44,583 nucleotides of DNA from Balneolaceae bacterium (GTDB lineage: Bacteria; Bacteroidota; Rhodothermia; Balneolales; Balneolaceae). The position numbers and the translations under genes are program-made. The first letter of the stretch is position 1. Each line of letters begins with the position of its first letter. The notes under the pieces are model-generated. The model made no database searches. It saw only the letters and a list, made by a program, of their open reading frames with translations, and had not been told where the DNA came from. The stretch spans positions 1-44,583 of the forward strand of contig SLOU01000086.1 in NCBI GenBank assembly GCA_007132385.1. The letters run 5' to 3'. Below, piece by piece: positions 1-9,229 of the stretch.

Positions 1-234
1 CCGATCCAGTGAGTAAACCGGCGGTTTTTGCTGTCCGCCCTTTAGAATAAATGGAGCTGACGAATATACATCCGACAATAATAAAGCACTGATTTTCACT
101 CTCTTGTTATGAAAAATTTGTTCCACACACCGCTCTCCTTCAGCAATAAACTGACCCGATTGATATCGATGTTTCCTGCTTTTAAGTTTACGCCAGTTTT
201 TAACCTGATTTTTGGATACCGGGATCGTCTTCAT
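1..234 (-). CDS. SpoU/TrmH-family RNA 2'-O-methyltransferase, N-terminal part (truncated by window edge)
   Basis: The reverse strand is open for 78 codons from ATG at 234-232 to the left edge, with no stop. The peptide begins MKTIPVSKNQVKNWRKL and continues with a basic stretch and the motif GQFIAEGERCVEQI. This is the pattern of the substrate-binding N-terminal domain of SpoU/TrmH (RlmB-like) RNA ribose methyltransferases, where a K-rich helix is followed by F.xEGxrxV. The SAM-binding knotted catalytic domain would lie outside the window, so the exact RNA target cannot be told. The gene is divergent from the aldehyde dehydrogenase gene, with about 90 bases between them. Confidence 0.72.
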   Translation of the reverse strand, partial: MKTIPVSKNQVKNWRKLKSRKHRYQSGQFIAEGERCVEQIFHNKRVKISALLLSDVYSSAPFILKGGQQKPPVYSLDR

Positions 235-259
235 TGAATGATGGTTTGGGCTGATCCAG

Positions 260-290
260 TTGGCAATACGCTTTACAGCTTCTATATTTA
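260..290 (+). promoter_or_regulatory. Candidate Bacteroidota-type promoter for the aldehyde dehydrogenase gene
   Basis: A TTG at 260-262 is followed after 20 bases by TATATTTA at 283-290. This resembles the Bacteroidota consensus TTG/TAnnTTTG with one mismatch at the last base. The predicted transcription start would be near 295, giving a leader of about 30 bases. The identical box TATATTTA precedes the tRNA-Gly gene at 32504-32511. Confidence 0.4.
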
Positions 291-327
291 ATCAAAAGAA
301 ACCAGGAATAAAACTGCCACTCAAGTG

Positions 328-1848
328 ATGAAAGAACTTCTTAGCCAACTCGGAATACAGGATGTGAATATCGGAACTTCAACCGGACAAAATTCGATCG
401 GCAGAAAAGACTCCGAGCGTATCACCAGTTTTACCCCGATCGACGGGTCAGCAATAGCAGAAATAACTCTAACAACAAAAAATGACTACAATCATGTAGT
501 GGAAAGCGCACTGAAAGCGTTTAGTGAATGGCGTATGACACCTGCGCCGGCACGGGGTGAAATCGTGCGTCAAATTGGTGATGCTTTGCGGGAGAACAAA
601 GATGCACTCGGCAAGCTGGTCAGCTATGAAAACGGAAAGATCTACCAGGAAGGGCTCGGAGAAGTCCAGGAGATGATCGATATTTGTGATTTTGCGGTTG
701 GCCAATCAAAAATGCTCTATGGCAAAACGATGCATTCCGAACGCCCGCGGCACAGAATGTACGAACAGTGGCATCCGTTGGGTATTGTGGGAATCATCTC
801 GGCTTTCAATTTCCCGGTAGCTGTCTACAGCTGGAATGCAATGATTGCCGCTATATGCGGAAATACCATGATCTGGAAAGGCTCTGAAAAAACCCCCCTT
901 TGCAGTCTGTCGGTTCAAAACATCATTGCGGAAGTACTTAAAAAGAACGATCTGCCGGAAGGAATTTTCAACCTGATAACCGGTGATCGCCATGCCGGAC
1001 AATGGATGAGTAGCGATGAGCGCATTCCTCTTATCTCGGCAACCGGCTCAATTCCGATGGGACGGGAGGTCGGCAAGACTGTAGCAGCCCGCCTGGGCAA
1101 AACGATCTTGGAGCTTGGCGGCAATAACGCAATCATCATATCCAGTCAGGCAGATATAGAAATGGCCGTGCGGGCAACCGTTTTCGGTGCCGTAGGTACA
1201 GCCGGCCAGCGCTGCACTTCCACCCGGCGAATCATCGTACATCAGGAAATCTACGATCAGATCAGGGATCGGCTGGTCAATATCTACCAGAGTATCACGA
1301 TTGGGAATCCCCTGGATGAGAAAACCCTGATTGGGCCACTTATCGATCGGCAAGCTGTAGAAAATATGCAAAAAGCCCTCCAGCGAATTAAAGATGAAGG
1401 AGGCCGTGTGATATATGGTGGAGAAGTCCTGGAAAACACAGAAGGCCATTATGTACAACCTGCCATTGCGGAGGTGGAAAATCATTTCGATATCGTACAG
1501 GAAGAAACGTTCGCACCCATACTCTATCTGATCAAATACCGAGACCTTGATGAAGCGATCGGGTATCAAAACGGCGTTCGGCAGGGACTTAGTTCTGCAA
1601 TGTTCAGCCTGAATGTGCGGGAAATAGAGCGGTTTCTCAGTCATGAAGGCTCCGACTGCGGTATTGCCAATATCAACATCGGAACCAGCGGCGCTGAAAT
1701 CGGCGGGGCTTTTGGCGGTGAGAAAGAGACCGGTGGTGGACGCGAATCGGGGTCTGATGCGTGGAAAGCGTATATGCGCCGGCAAACCAATACGATCAAC
1801 TGGGGGGATGAAATGCCACTGGCACAAGGTATAAAATTTGAAGTTTAA
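328..1848 (+). CDS. Aldehyde dehydrogenase, ALDH7 (antiquitin / aminoadipate-semialdehyde dehydrogenase) type
   Basis: The product is a 506-residue NAD(P)-dependent aldehyde dehydrogenase. It has the ALDH7 hallmarks FNFPVAVYSWN near residue 158, ELGGNN near 262 (general-base Glu) and GQRCTSTRR with catalytic Cys at 296 counting from ATG 328. ALDH7 enzymes oxidise alpha-aminoadipate semialdehyde (piperideine-6-carboxylate) in lysine breakdown and also other aldehydes; the substrate here is inferred from family likeness only. The length is normal for the family and there is no signal peptide, so it is cytosolic. A GTG directly before the ATG (325) could serve as the start; I chose the ATG. There are no lysine-catabolism neighbours, so a stress or osmoprotection role is also possible. 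Confidence 0.9.
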   Translation: MKELLSQLGIQDVNIGTSTGQNSIGRKDSERITSFTPIDGSAIAEITLTTKNDYNHVVESALKAFSEWRMTPAPARGEIVRQIGDALRENKDALGKLVSYENGKIYQEGLGEVQEMIDICDFAVGQSKMLYGKTMHSERPRHRMYEQWHPLGIVGIISAFNFPVAVYSWNAMIAAICGNTMIWKGSEKTPLCSLSVQNIIAEVLKKNDLPEGIFNLITGDRHAGQWMSSDERIPLISATGSIPMGREVGKTVAARLGKTILELGGNNAIIISSQADIEMAVRATVFGAVGTAGQRCTSTRRIIVHQEIYDQIRDRLVNIYQSITIGNPLDEKTLIGPLIDRQAVENMQKALQRIKDEGGRVIYGGEVLENTEGHYVQPAIAEVENHFDIVQEETFAPILYLIKYRDLDEAIGYQNGVRQGLSSAMFSLNVREIERFLSHEGSDCGIANINIGTSGAEIGGAFGGEKETGGGRESGSDAWKAYMRRQTNTINWGDEMPLAQGIKFEV

Positions 1849-2001
1849 CAAACCCTTCCCGCATATTAACTCCTTAAAGCGTCGAAAAGCTGTCTAATCA
1901 GCATGAATGCCTAAAATTTTATCTAAAAAATGGATGTAATATTCGCAAACCCTGAATCGTATCATAAACAGGTCCCTGGCCGTAAACCAGTTTTGTTCTG
2001 T

Positions 2002-3357
2002 ATGAAATCCATCTATAATTTTTTATCACTTTTGATCGGATTGACCCTGTTTCTGAGCCTGTCTCTTCAGGGCCAGACACTCGGCGAGGTCGACCGTGAG
2101 AGACTCGATGCCTTCTTTACACACCTCGTTGAAAACAACCGTTTTATGGGGAGTGTGGTTGTCATGGACGGAAATGAGGTGGTTTTTTCAGAGGCATACG
2201 GGTTTATCGATTCGGATCGAACTCCGGCAGAACCATCCACGATATATCGTATCGGCTCAATCAGCAAAACCTATACAGCTGCCATGATTTTACAACTCAT
2301 TGAGCAGGGTGAGCTTGGCCGCACTACTACCCTTGACAGGTTCTATCCGATGATTCCCAATGCCGAATCGATTACCATCGAACATCTGCTGAGGCATCAG
2401 TCCGGTTTGGTTAATTTCACCAACGAACCGGAATACATGTACTTCTATACGAGTCAGGAATCCCGTGAAAATTTGATAGAACGGTTTGTGGAGTACGGTA
2501 CCAATTTCGATCCCGGAGAGCGTTCCGAATACAGTAATACCGGTTACGTACTTCTCGGTTATATCATCGAGGATGTGACAGGGATGCACTATTCTGAAGC
2601 CCTTCAGGAGATGATCAATGAGTCTCTTGGGTTCACCTCCACCCGTTTTGGATCTGAAATCCGGACAAACCAGGGTGAAGCCGTATCTTTTAATTACACG
2701 GGCCAGTGGGAGGAAGCTCCTCAAACCTATATGGATATACCCCACGGGGCAGGAGCCGTTACCGCCACAGCCGGAGAAACAGCTCGTTTTTTTCGTGCGT
2801 TGATTCTTGGTGAACTTTTATCCGAGGAAAGCCTGATTGAAATGGCACGTATTGAAAACGGTTACGGTATGGGCTTGATAGAACTTACTTTTCAAAATAC
2901 ATTCGGTTTTGGACACACCGGCGGAATTGATGGATTTCAATCCATGGCCGGCCATTTTCCGGATGATGATCTTACCTTCTCGATATTGGGGAATGCCCTG
3001 AATTACAGCATCAATGAAATAACCACCGGCCTGTTGAGAATCAGTTATGATATGGATTTTGATTTCCCGGAATTCGAAGAGGGAAGCGTTGAACTGGCCG
3101 AAGAAGATCTGAATAAATACACTGGACGGTTTACTTCCGGCCAGCTTCCGATGAATATTCATATTTTCAGGCAAAACGGCATTCTGATGGCCCAGGCTAC
3201 CGGCCAAAGTGCTTTCCCTCTCTCTGCAACCAGCGAAACCGTACTGAGATTCGATCAAGCCGGTATCATCATGGAATTCGGAGAACTGCAGGGTGGTGAA
3301 TATCAGGTTTTTCTGTTGCAGCAGGCCGGTGTAGAATACAGGTTTTCAAGGGAATAA
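2002..3357 (+). CDS. Exported serine hydrolase, beta-lactamase class C / S12 family
   Basis: From ATG 2002 the product has 451 residues and starts with a clear signal peptide (MKSIYNF, hydrophobic core, SLSLQGQ). An in-frame ATG at 1930 would add 24 residues with no signal-like character, so it was not chosen. The class C beta-lactamase/D-Ala-D-Ala peptidase motifs are all present: SISK at 86-89 (nucleophile Ser and Lys), YSN at 177-179 and HTGG at 305-308. The last ~90 residues form a separate beta-rich C-terminal domain, common in S12 family esterases and peptidases. Likely a periplasmic esterase or peptidase; a true beta-lactamase cannot be claimed. It converges on the WbqC-like gene, with 8 bases between the stops. 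Confidence 0.88.
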   Translation: MKSIYNFLSLLIGLTLFLSLSLQGQTLGEVDRERLDAFFTHLVENNRFMGSVVVMDGNEVVFSEAYGFIDSDRTPAEPSTIYRIGSISKTYTAAMILQLIEQGELGRTTTLDRFYPMIPNAESITIEHLLRHQSGLVNFTNEPEYMYFYTSQESRENLIERFVEYGTNFDPGERSEYSNTGYVLLGYIIEDVTGMHYSEALQEMINESLGFTSTRFGSEIRTNQGEAVSFNYTGQWEEAPQTYMDIPHGAGAVTATAGETARFFRALILGELLSEESLIEMARIENGYGMGLIELTFQNTFGFGHTGGIDGFQSMAGHFPDDDLTFSILGNALNYSINEITTGLLRISYDMDFDFPEFEEGSVELAEEDLNKYTGRFTSGQLPMNIHIFRQNGILMAQATGQSAFPLSATSETVLRFDQAGIIMEFGELQGGEYQVFLLQQAGVEYRFSRE

Positions 3358-3365
3358 AAATCAGA

Positions 3366-4049
3366 CTATTCCTGTTTGTGGTCCATCATCCGGTCAATGA
3401 CTTTAAAACTTTCGGGGCCATACTGGAAGAGTAAATCGTAGAGGCAGCACCAGGGTTTAAAATCATCAAAATGCTGCCGGTATTCCGGATGTTTGAAAGC
3501 AGGTTCGGATCGCAGAGTGGCCTGTCGCTGGTAATGACGAGAATCGTGCTCTTGAAATAACGTTTTTGCCGACATATTTCTGGCAAATTCATCCGGATCA
3601 CGGGTATATTCTTCCAGCTTGCTTGCCAGTATCTCTTTCCCCCTGAATTCCAGTTCCAAAAACCGTAAAAGCCGACGCCTCAAAAACAAAACAAATGGAA
3701 GCAGGTATTCATGATCAGCTCCTATCCTGAAATCCGCTTCAACTTCAGGTTCATAATAATCGAAATAGACACTGTTTCGGTAGTTGAACTTTAAAGCCCG
3801 CAAGACCGGATCGATCCATTCATACTCCTGATCAATACGTACATTACGAATCTGTTTTTTCCGGTCTTCCGTTCTGACCGGTATATTGATGTATTGTGTT
3901 CCCTCCGGAGTACGAATCAGGGCACGGTGAACCCTGCCTTTTCTTGACCACCTTTCAGTATCCTGCAGTACAATGATATCAGACTGCAACATGACAGACA
4001 GGTCGTACAAATTTGGTGCAAATACCGGTTGTAAAAGGGCAAGTTTCAA
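3366..4049 (-). CDS. WbqC-family protein
   Basis: The 227-residue product matches the WbqC-like family at its N-terminus (ALLQPVFAPNLYDLSVMLQS, then the D-x-x-RWSRKGRVHRA segment). It also has the family's conserved NIPV and LKFNYRNSVYFDYYEPE blocks. WbqC-like proteins often occur in polysaccharide or glycan loci but their reaction is not established. The start is a TTG that overlaps the TGA of the upstream antiporter gene as TTGA. A GGAG lies 8 bases upstream of it, so translation is probably coupled to the NhaC gene. Cytosolic, with no signal peptide or membrane segment. Confidence 0.85.
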   Translation of the reverse strand: MKLALLQPVFAPNLYDLSVMLQSDIIVLQDTERWSRKGRVHRALIRTPEGTQYINIPVRTEDRKKQIRNVRIDQEYEWIDPVLRALKFNYRNSVYFDYYEPEVEADFRIGADHEYLLPFVLFLRRRLLRFLELEFRGKEILASKLEEYTRDPDEFARNMSAKTLFQEHDSRHYQRQATLRSEPAFKHPEYRQHFDDFKPWCCLYDLLFQYGPESFKVIDRMMDHKQE

Positions 4050-5770
4050 TCGACAGACTCCGGGTCTTCACCAAATGTTCGAAGGATGAAATAAAGGATG
4101 ATCAAACCAGCAAGTATTCCCCATACCGGGTGCAGCCACTCGAATGCGGCCGGAAGCTCACCCACGACGAGGGCGACAAGGGCCACTACTACCGCATACG
4201 GAAGCTGTGTATTGACATGATCGATCAGATCACATGCAGACGACATGGAACTGATTACCGTCGTATCGGAGATCGGTGAACAGTGGTCTCCAAAAACAGC
4301 TCCTGCCATTACACTGCTGACCGAACCAAGAAGAATTCCATAATGCTCTCCGCCGGCAAATCCGACTCCCGCTCCCATTGCAACGGCCAGCGGTACAACT
4401 ACAGGAAACAGGATCGCCATGGTTCCCCATGATGTACCGGTCGAAAAAGCTGTAATTGCAGCGATGAAAAAGACCAGTCCGGGCAAAAGCATCATCGGCA
4501 GCGTATCCTCAAGCAGCGATGCCAGGTAGGTGCCCGTTCCCACTTCCTGTGTAACACCTCCTAATCCCCAGGCAAGTACCAGGATAATCACAGCCATCAA
4601 CATCGACTGCATCCCCCCTACCATCGATTCAAGTGCCTGTGTCACAGTCAGTACCTTTTGAAAAATAACCAGGGCAATGGCAACGGCACATCCGGCAAAC
4701 GATGCCCAAAGAAGGGAAGCGAACGGATCTGCATCCCCGATAATATTGATCAGAGTCCGTTCACCCGGATCCAGGCCGGCTGCCCCCGTCGAATACAACC
4801 CATAGAGTGCCACAACAATCACAGCTACTACCGGGATAACGGCATTATGCCATTTTCTTGGTGTTCCTTCTCTAGGCTGCAACGATTCCAGACTGGTGTC
4901 GGCGGCCGGCATCGAACCCGGACGCAAAACACCACCCCCTGTAACGGCTCTTCGTTCAGCTTTCAGCATCGGTCCGAAATCTCTTCTCATCACGATAACC
5001 ATCAACACGAAAATAAGAGCCAGAATCGGGTAGAAAAGATAGGGGATAGAATGCAGGAAAATCAAAAATGCATTCTCGGCCCCTGCCTGTAATTGTTCGG
5101 CCAAAACGACATCATCGGTTTGTTGGGCAAGGCTTGCCAGTGAATTCTGAATCTGTGTTATTTCAAATCCGATCCATGTTGTCAGTATGGCAATCACTGC
5201 AAGTGGAGCTGCTGTAGAATCAACAATATAAGCAAGCTTTTCCCGGGAAATCTTCAGGCGGTCGGTCATCGGACGCAAGGCATTTCCACGGATCAGCGTG
5301 TTTGCATAATCATCGAAGAAAAGAAAAAAAGCAGATATCCAGGTATATAGCTGCCCGGAAAAACGGTCTTTTGCAAATTTTTGCAGCAGGTCTACCACTC
5401 CCTGCGTACCACCTCCGCGCGACATCACCCCAACCATGCCTCCCAATAAAAGACTAAAAACGATAATTGCGATATGATCGGCATCAACCAGGGCTTCAAC
5501 CAGGAATTCAAGTGAGCGTGAAGTCCCGCTGAATGGATCATACCCTGTGATAAACAGTGCCCCGATCCATATTCCGGCAAACAAAGACAGAATCACTTCT
5601 CTCGTAATCAGGGCAAAACCGATCGCAACCAGGGGTGGAACAATACTTATCCATGATCCGTAAAAACTTTCGGTATCATCTGTCTCCTCTGCCCATGCAA
5701 AAAGGTCAAGCCAGCCAAATAGCGCCATCAATCCGAAAGCAAGTATTACCGCAATAGTGAATTTTTTCAT
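4046..5770 (-). CDS. Na+/H+ antiporter, NhaC family
   Basis: From ATG 5770 the product has 574 residues and many hydrophobic helices. NhaC-family signatures include the segment PPLVAIGFALITREVILSLF near the N-terminus, DDYANTL in the middle, and the late FSTGTSWGTMAILFPVV and FGDHCSPISDTT blocks. These proteins exchange Na+ for H+ across the inner membrane, which fits a saline habitat; related proteins exchange organic acids or arginine-like solutes, so the substrate is inferred. An ATG at 5827 would add 19 polar residues before the first helix and is less likely. The stop overlaps the TTG start of the WbqC gene. The gene is divergent from pcm. Confidence 0.9.
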   Translation of the reverse strand: MKKFTIAVILAFGLMALFGWLDLFAWAEETDDTESFYGSWISIVPPLVAIGFALITREVILSLFAGIWIGALFITGYDPFSGTSRSLEFLVEALVDADHIAIIVFSLLLGGMVGVMSRGGGTQGVVDLLQKFAKDRFSGQLYTWISAFFLFFDDYANTLIRGNALRPMTDRLKISREKLAYIVDSTAAPLAVIAILTTWIGFEITQIQNSLASLAQQTDDVVLAEQLQAGAENAFLIFLHSIPYLFYPILALIFVLMVIVMRRDFGPMLKAERRAVTGGGVLRPGSMPAADTSLESLQPREGTPRKWHNAVIPVVAVIVVALYGLYSTGAAGLDPGERTLINIIGDADPFASLLWASFAGCAVAIALVIFQKVLTVTQALESMVGGMQSMLMAVIILVLAWGLGGVTQEVGTGTYLASLLEDTLPMMLLPGLVFFIAAITAFSTGTSWGTMAILFPVVVPLAVAMGAGVGFAGGEHYGILLGSVSSVMAGAVFGDHCSPISDTTVISSMSSACDLIDHVNTQLPYAVVVALVALVVGELPAAFEWLHPVWGILAGLIILYFILRTFGEDPESVD

Positions 5771-5902
5771 CCAGTTGATTCGGTTCGTTAGATTGCCGGA
5801 AAATAGCGAGTTTTGAATATATTTCAAGAAGTTCGAATTACAGGCTATATTATATCTGTACCGAAATCTTCAAAATTACAGTAATAACGAACGGGATGTA
5901 CG

Positions 5903-6583
5903 TTGTCTGGAAGCAGCAAAGCAAATCGTAAATTTAAATACCGGCGTAACAAACTGGTTGAGAAACTTCGTTCAAAAGGGATTCATGATGAATCCGTACT
6001 TTCGGCAATCAATAAAATTCCAAGGCATCTCTTTGTAGATACGGCTCTTGAAAACCGCGCCTATGAAGATTCTGCACTTCCGATCGGCAAGGGACAGACG
6101 ATCTCCCAGCCCTATACAGTTGCTGCCCAAACGGAATTGCTCAATGTAAAACAGGGTGAAAAAGTGCTTGAAATCGGTACCGGTTCGGGATATCAGGCAG
6201 CAATACTATGCGAGATGCGCGCTGATGTTTACACGATTGAACGGCACAAAGAGCTCTACCACAATGCACGCGAGATTCTGCAGTACCTGGGATACCGATT
6301 GAGGTTTAAACTTGGCGACGGCACCCTGGGCTGGTCGGCCTATGCCCCCTACGACTGTATTGTCGTTACAGCCGGGGCGCCGGTTGTTCCCGACGAATTA
6401 ATCAAACAGTTAAAACTAATGGGCAGATTAGTTGTGCCGGTTGGCGATCATGAAAAACAGAAAATGATACGCATTACCCGCATTTCGGAAGATGCGTATG
6501 AGGAAGAACACTTTAACAATTTCAAGTTTGTACCACTGATTGGGAAAAAAGGATGGGAAGAGGGACGCAGCACCGATACGTAG
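5903..6583 (+). CDS. pcm: Protein-L-isoaspartate O-methyltransferase
   Basis: The 226-residue product repairs isoaspartyl damage by SAM-dependent methylation. It shows the family motifs GQTISQPY at 64-71, the SAM-binding EIGTGSG at 90-96, and VTAGAP followed by the late GRLVVPVG. No ATG exists in frame upstream. The TTG at 5903 follows a GGGA 6 bases before it and lies after an in-frame TAA at 5885, so it is the best start. The short basic N-terminal extension (residues 1-20) has no signal-peptide features, so the protein is cytosolic. It ends with TAG, showing that TAG is an ordinary stop in this genome. Confidence 0.93.
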   Translation: MSGSSKANRKFKYRRNKLVEKLRSKGIHDESVLSAINKIPRHLFVDTALENRAYEDSALPIGKGQTISQPYTVAAQTELLNVKQGEKVLEIGTGSGYQAAILCEMRADVYTIERHKELYHNAREILQYLGYRLRFKLGDGTLGWSAYAPYDCIVVTAGAPVVPDELIKQLKLMGRLVVPVGDHEKQKMIRITRISEDAYEEEHFNNFKFVPLIGKKGWEEGRSTDT

Positions 6584-6620
6584 GAGCCACATTCTGAGTT
6601 CCCTGCCTGTATATTCTGCT

Positions 6621-8981
6621 TCATCTCACTTGCACATTCGACGGAGGCTCCTGCCCCAGAAGATGCCGTACAAAATAGTTCCAGGTGATCCGCAGATTGT
6701 ACGGTTCATTGGCATAACCGTGGCCCCTGTTTGGAAAAACCATCAGGTCGAAGTCTTTATTGTTTCGAATCAATTCCTCCACTACCTGGAGTGTCATATT
6801 GGGATGTACATTTGCATCCATCGTTCCATATGAAATCAGCAGTTTGCCTTCCAGATTTTCTGCCAGTAATTGATTGGCCTGATTCGTATAGGTATCTCCG
6901 TCTTCCTCGTCAAGCTCATACAGCAAACCCTGGTATTTTTCACCCCAATAATAGGTGTATCCACGATTGTCGTGGTTTCCTGCACTCGCCACTCCTACTT
7001 TGAAAAATTCAGGAAACTGAAACATTGCTGCAGCAGTAGCAAAACCTCCTCCTGAATGACCGTACATTCCGGCCCGTTTAATATCGATCCAAACATACCG
7101 CTCGGCTAACTGTTTCATCGCCGTCACCTGGTCTTCCAGGCCGTTATCTGCCATATCCCCAAACCAAAGGGTATGAAAATCCTTCGACCTGTATGGAGTA
7201 CCGAAGGCATCTATCTGAACGACTATAAACCCGAGTTCCGCCAGTGCATGTGCCTGACCTCGCCGTGACGCAGTAAAACTGCGGGTACCGACACTACCCG
7301 TTTGCGGACCCGGATAGATGGAGTTGATAATCGGGTACTTTTTTTCGGGGTCAAAATCGGAAGGCTTATAGAGCAGTCCGTAGATATCAGTTACCCCGTC
7401 ACGAGCTTTCACACTAAAAGGTTCCGGTGACCGGAATCCGAGGGATTCTAATTCACTCAGGTCAGCTTCCTCCAACTCCATGTGAGTCTGGCCAGATTGT
7501 TGCTTTAAAACTGTCACCGGGGCGTTTTGCGGCTGTGACCATGTAGTTGTGAAATAAGAGCCGGTTGGCGACACATGAACCTGATGATTGGCATTCTCCT
7601 GTGTAAGCAGTTCAAGCCCGCTCCCGTCAAAATTCACCCTGTACAAGTGATTGAAATAGGGATCTCGTCCATCTTCCTTTCCCACAGCCGTAAACAGAAT
7701 GGTTCGCCTTTCATGATCGAGCCGAAGTATATCTATGACATTCCACTCTCCGTCCGTAATACGGTTTTTTCGCTCACCGGAGGTAAGGTCATGAAGATAG
7801 AGATGTCCCCAGTTATCCGCCCGTGTAAACCAAATAAATTCGTTGCTGTCGTGCAAAACCCTCCAGTTGGGCACTCCCCTGGAGGAGAGATTGGATTCAA
7901 AAAACGGTTCATCAGTCTCGGAATAAATTTCGGATACCTCACCAGATGAAGGATCAGCAGTGAAAAGTGTAACGGAACTGTAGTCGCGCGAGGTAACAAC
8001 AAATGCGAGTTTTTCACCATCACTGCTCCATTCCACATCGGCCCAGTTCCCTTCCCTTGTCAGCCCGCAACAATTCGACGTACGCTGATGCGAAGGTTCT
8101 ACGTCGAGCCTCACCACTTCCCGGGATTCTACATCAATAACTACTCTTTCCAGCATCGGAACCTCCACATCTCCCGGCAAAGCATACGGCCAGTAGTCGA
8201 GAGAAGGTCGACCGGTTTGGGTTCGAATCAGCGGCATTTTTTCCACTTCACGCTCGTCCTGTTGAAATGTGGCAATTCGACGGGAATCCGGAGACCACAA
8301 CAAAATCGGATTATCCCCCCGTGTCCATCCCTGTGAATTGGTTGCATAACCGTAATAGGCTTCACCATCACTGGTAAGCTGAAGCTCTTTTTCCTCCCGG
8401 TGATCGTAAACCCAGAGGTTGTAATCCCGAATAAATGCCGAATATGCCCCATCGGGGGAATCAACTGAATTGGAAATGCGCTTACGCTTATTTTCCGATT
8501 CCTCGCACCGGTAAATGACAATATCACAACTCCAGATATTTCCGTTACGGTAAAAACGGATCGATCTCAGTTCATAGCCATATTCGAAGGAATTGAACGG
8601 CAGATTGTAGGGTCTGATCCGGGTCTCCATCTCATCAGAAAGTACACCTGCCAAACGCTCGTGATCAAAAGCAGGCTCACGTTGCCCGGCAGCCGGATTC
8701 ACATGATAAAATTTGCGTCCTTCTGGAATTTCTACCCGGTACCAAAACTGATCATCATCCACCCAGTTTGGCTCAACGGATGAACGGAACAGTTTCCGAT
8801 TCAGATGCCAGGACAGAAACTGCGAAGCCCGCTCGTAATCTTCTGCAGTAACTTCAGGCTCATCCGGAACGGTGGAGCGGACTTCCGTAACAGCAGCCTG
8901 CTCAGCAGATGCACACCCGTTGGCAGCAAGCAATGGGAAAAATAAAACAGCGATCAGCCAATAAAGTATCTTTTCACTCAT
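6621..8981 (-). CDS. Exported S9 family peptidase (dipeptidyl-peptidase IV-like)
   Basis: The 786-residue protein has an N-terminal signal sequence ending LAANGC, which may be a non-standard lipobox. A beta-propeller domain follows (DPP4 N-terminal type, with the EE-like and YFTTTWS blocks), then a prolyl-oligopeptidase catalytic domain. The catalytic triad is visible: Ser643 in GHSGGG, Asp722 in YGTMDANVHP and His754 in NRGHGYANEP. It likely removes dipeptides (X-Pro) from peptides in the periplasm or on the cell surface. The length fits the DPP4/PTP family. Its 3' end converges on pcm with 37 bases between. A GC-rich hairpin at 9078-9104 lies upstream. Confidence 0.93.
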   Translation of the reverse strand: MSEKILYWLIAVLFFPLLAANGCASAEQAAVTEVRSTVPDEPEVTAEDYERASQFLSWHLNRKLFRSSVEPNWVDDDQFWYRVEIPEGRKFYHVNPAAGQREPAFDHERLAGVLSDEMETRIRPYNLPFNSFEYGYELRSIRFYRNGNIWSCDIVIYRCEESENKRKRISNSVDSPDGAYSAFIRDYNLWVYDHREEKELQLTSDGEAYYGYATNSQGWTRGDNPILLWSPDSRRIATFQQDEREVEKMPLIRTQTGRPSLDYWPYALPGDVEVPMLERVVIDVESREVVRLDVEPSHQRTSNCCGLTREGNWADVEWSSDGEKLAFVVTSRDYSSVTLFTADPSSGEVSEIYSETDEPFFESNLSSRGVPNWRVLHDSNEFIWFTRADNWGHLYLHDLTSGERKNRITDGEWNVIDILRLDHERRTILFTAVGKEDGRDPYFNHLYRVNFDGSGLELLTQENANHQVHVSPTGSYFTTTWSQPQNAPVTVLKQQSGQTHMELEEADLSELESLGFRSPEPFSVKARDGVTDIYGLLYKPSDFDPEKKYPIINSIYPGPQTGSVGTRSFTASRRGQAHALAELGFIVVQIDAFGTPYRSKDFHTLWFGDMADNGLEDQVTAMKQLAERYVWIDIKRAGMYGHSGGGFATAAAMFQFPEFFKVGVASAGNHDNRGYTYYWGEKYQGLLYELDEEDGDTYTNQANQLLAENLEGKLLISYGTMDANVHPNMTLQVVEELIRNNKDFDLMVFPNRGHGYANEPYNLRITWNYFVRHLLGQEPPSNVQVR

Positions 8982-9077
8982 ATCAGAACGTCTGGTTTAA
9001 ATTTTGTTTAAGAGAGAAAGGATACTGCAACTGATTATAGAATTCCAGTAGGGATACGATAAAAATCAGCCAGCTAA

Positions 9078-9104
9078 CCCCCTATCGGTCACTGAACCGG
9101 GGGG
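9078..9104. terminator. GC-rich hairpin between the lipoprotein hydrolase and the S9 peptidase genes
   Basis: CCCCC (9078-9082) and CGGT (9086-9089) pair with ACCG (9096-9099) and GGGGG (9100-9104), with a three-base bulge and a six-base loop. It lies downstream of the hydrolase gene on the minus strand and has no T-run. It may be a transcript-stabilising or weak termination hairpin. The rest of the 8982-9229 gap shows nothing else. Confidence 0.35.
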
Positions 9105-9229
9105 AAGAGACTGGAGAGATAGAACTGAACACAATCCCAGAGATGATCTATCCGGTGAAGATGAAGCCAGAAAGTTTTGATCATCACCCGGTAAACCCGA
9201 CGGTCGAATCTCAATTGAAACAATTTACA

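Noticed and set aside
1048-1851. A 267-codon minus-strand frame opposite the aldehyde dehydrogenase gene
   Set aside because: It lies wholly inside a well-supported gene, has no domain and an odd composition; a shadow frame.
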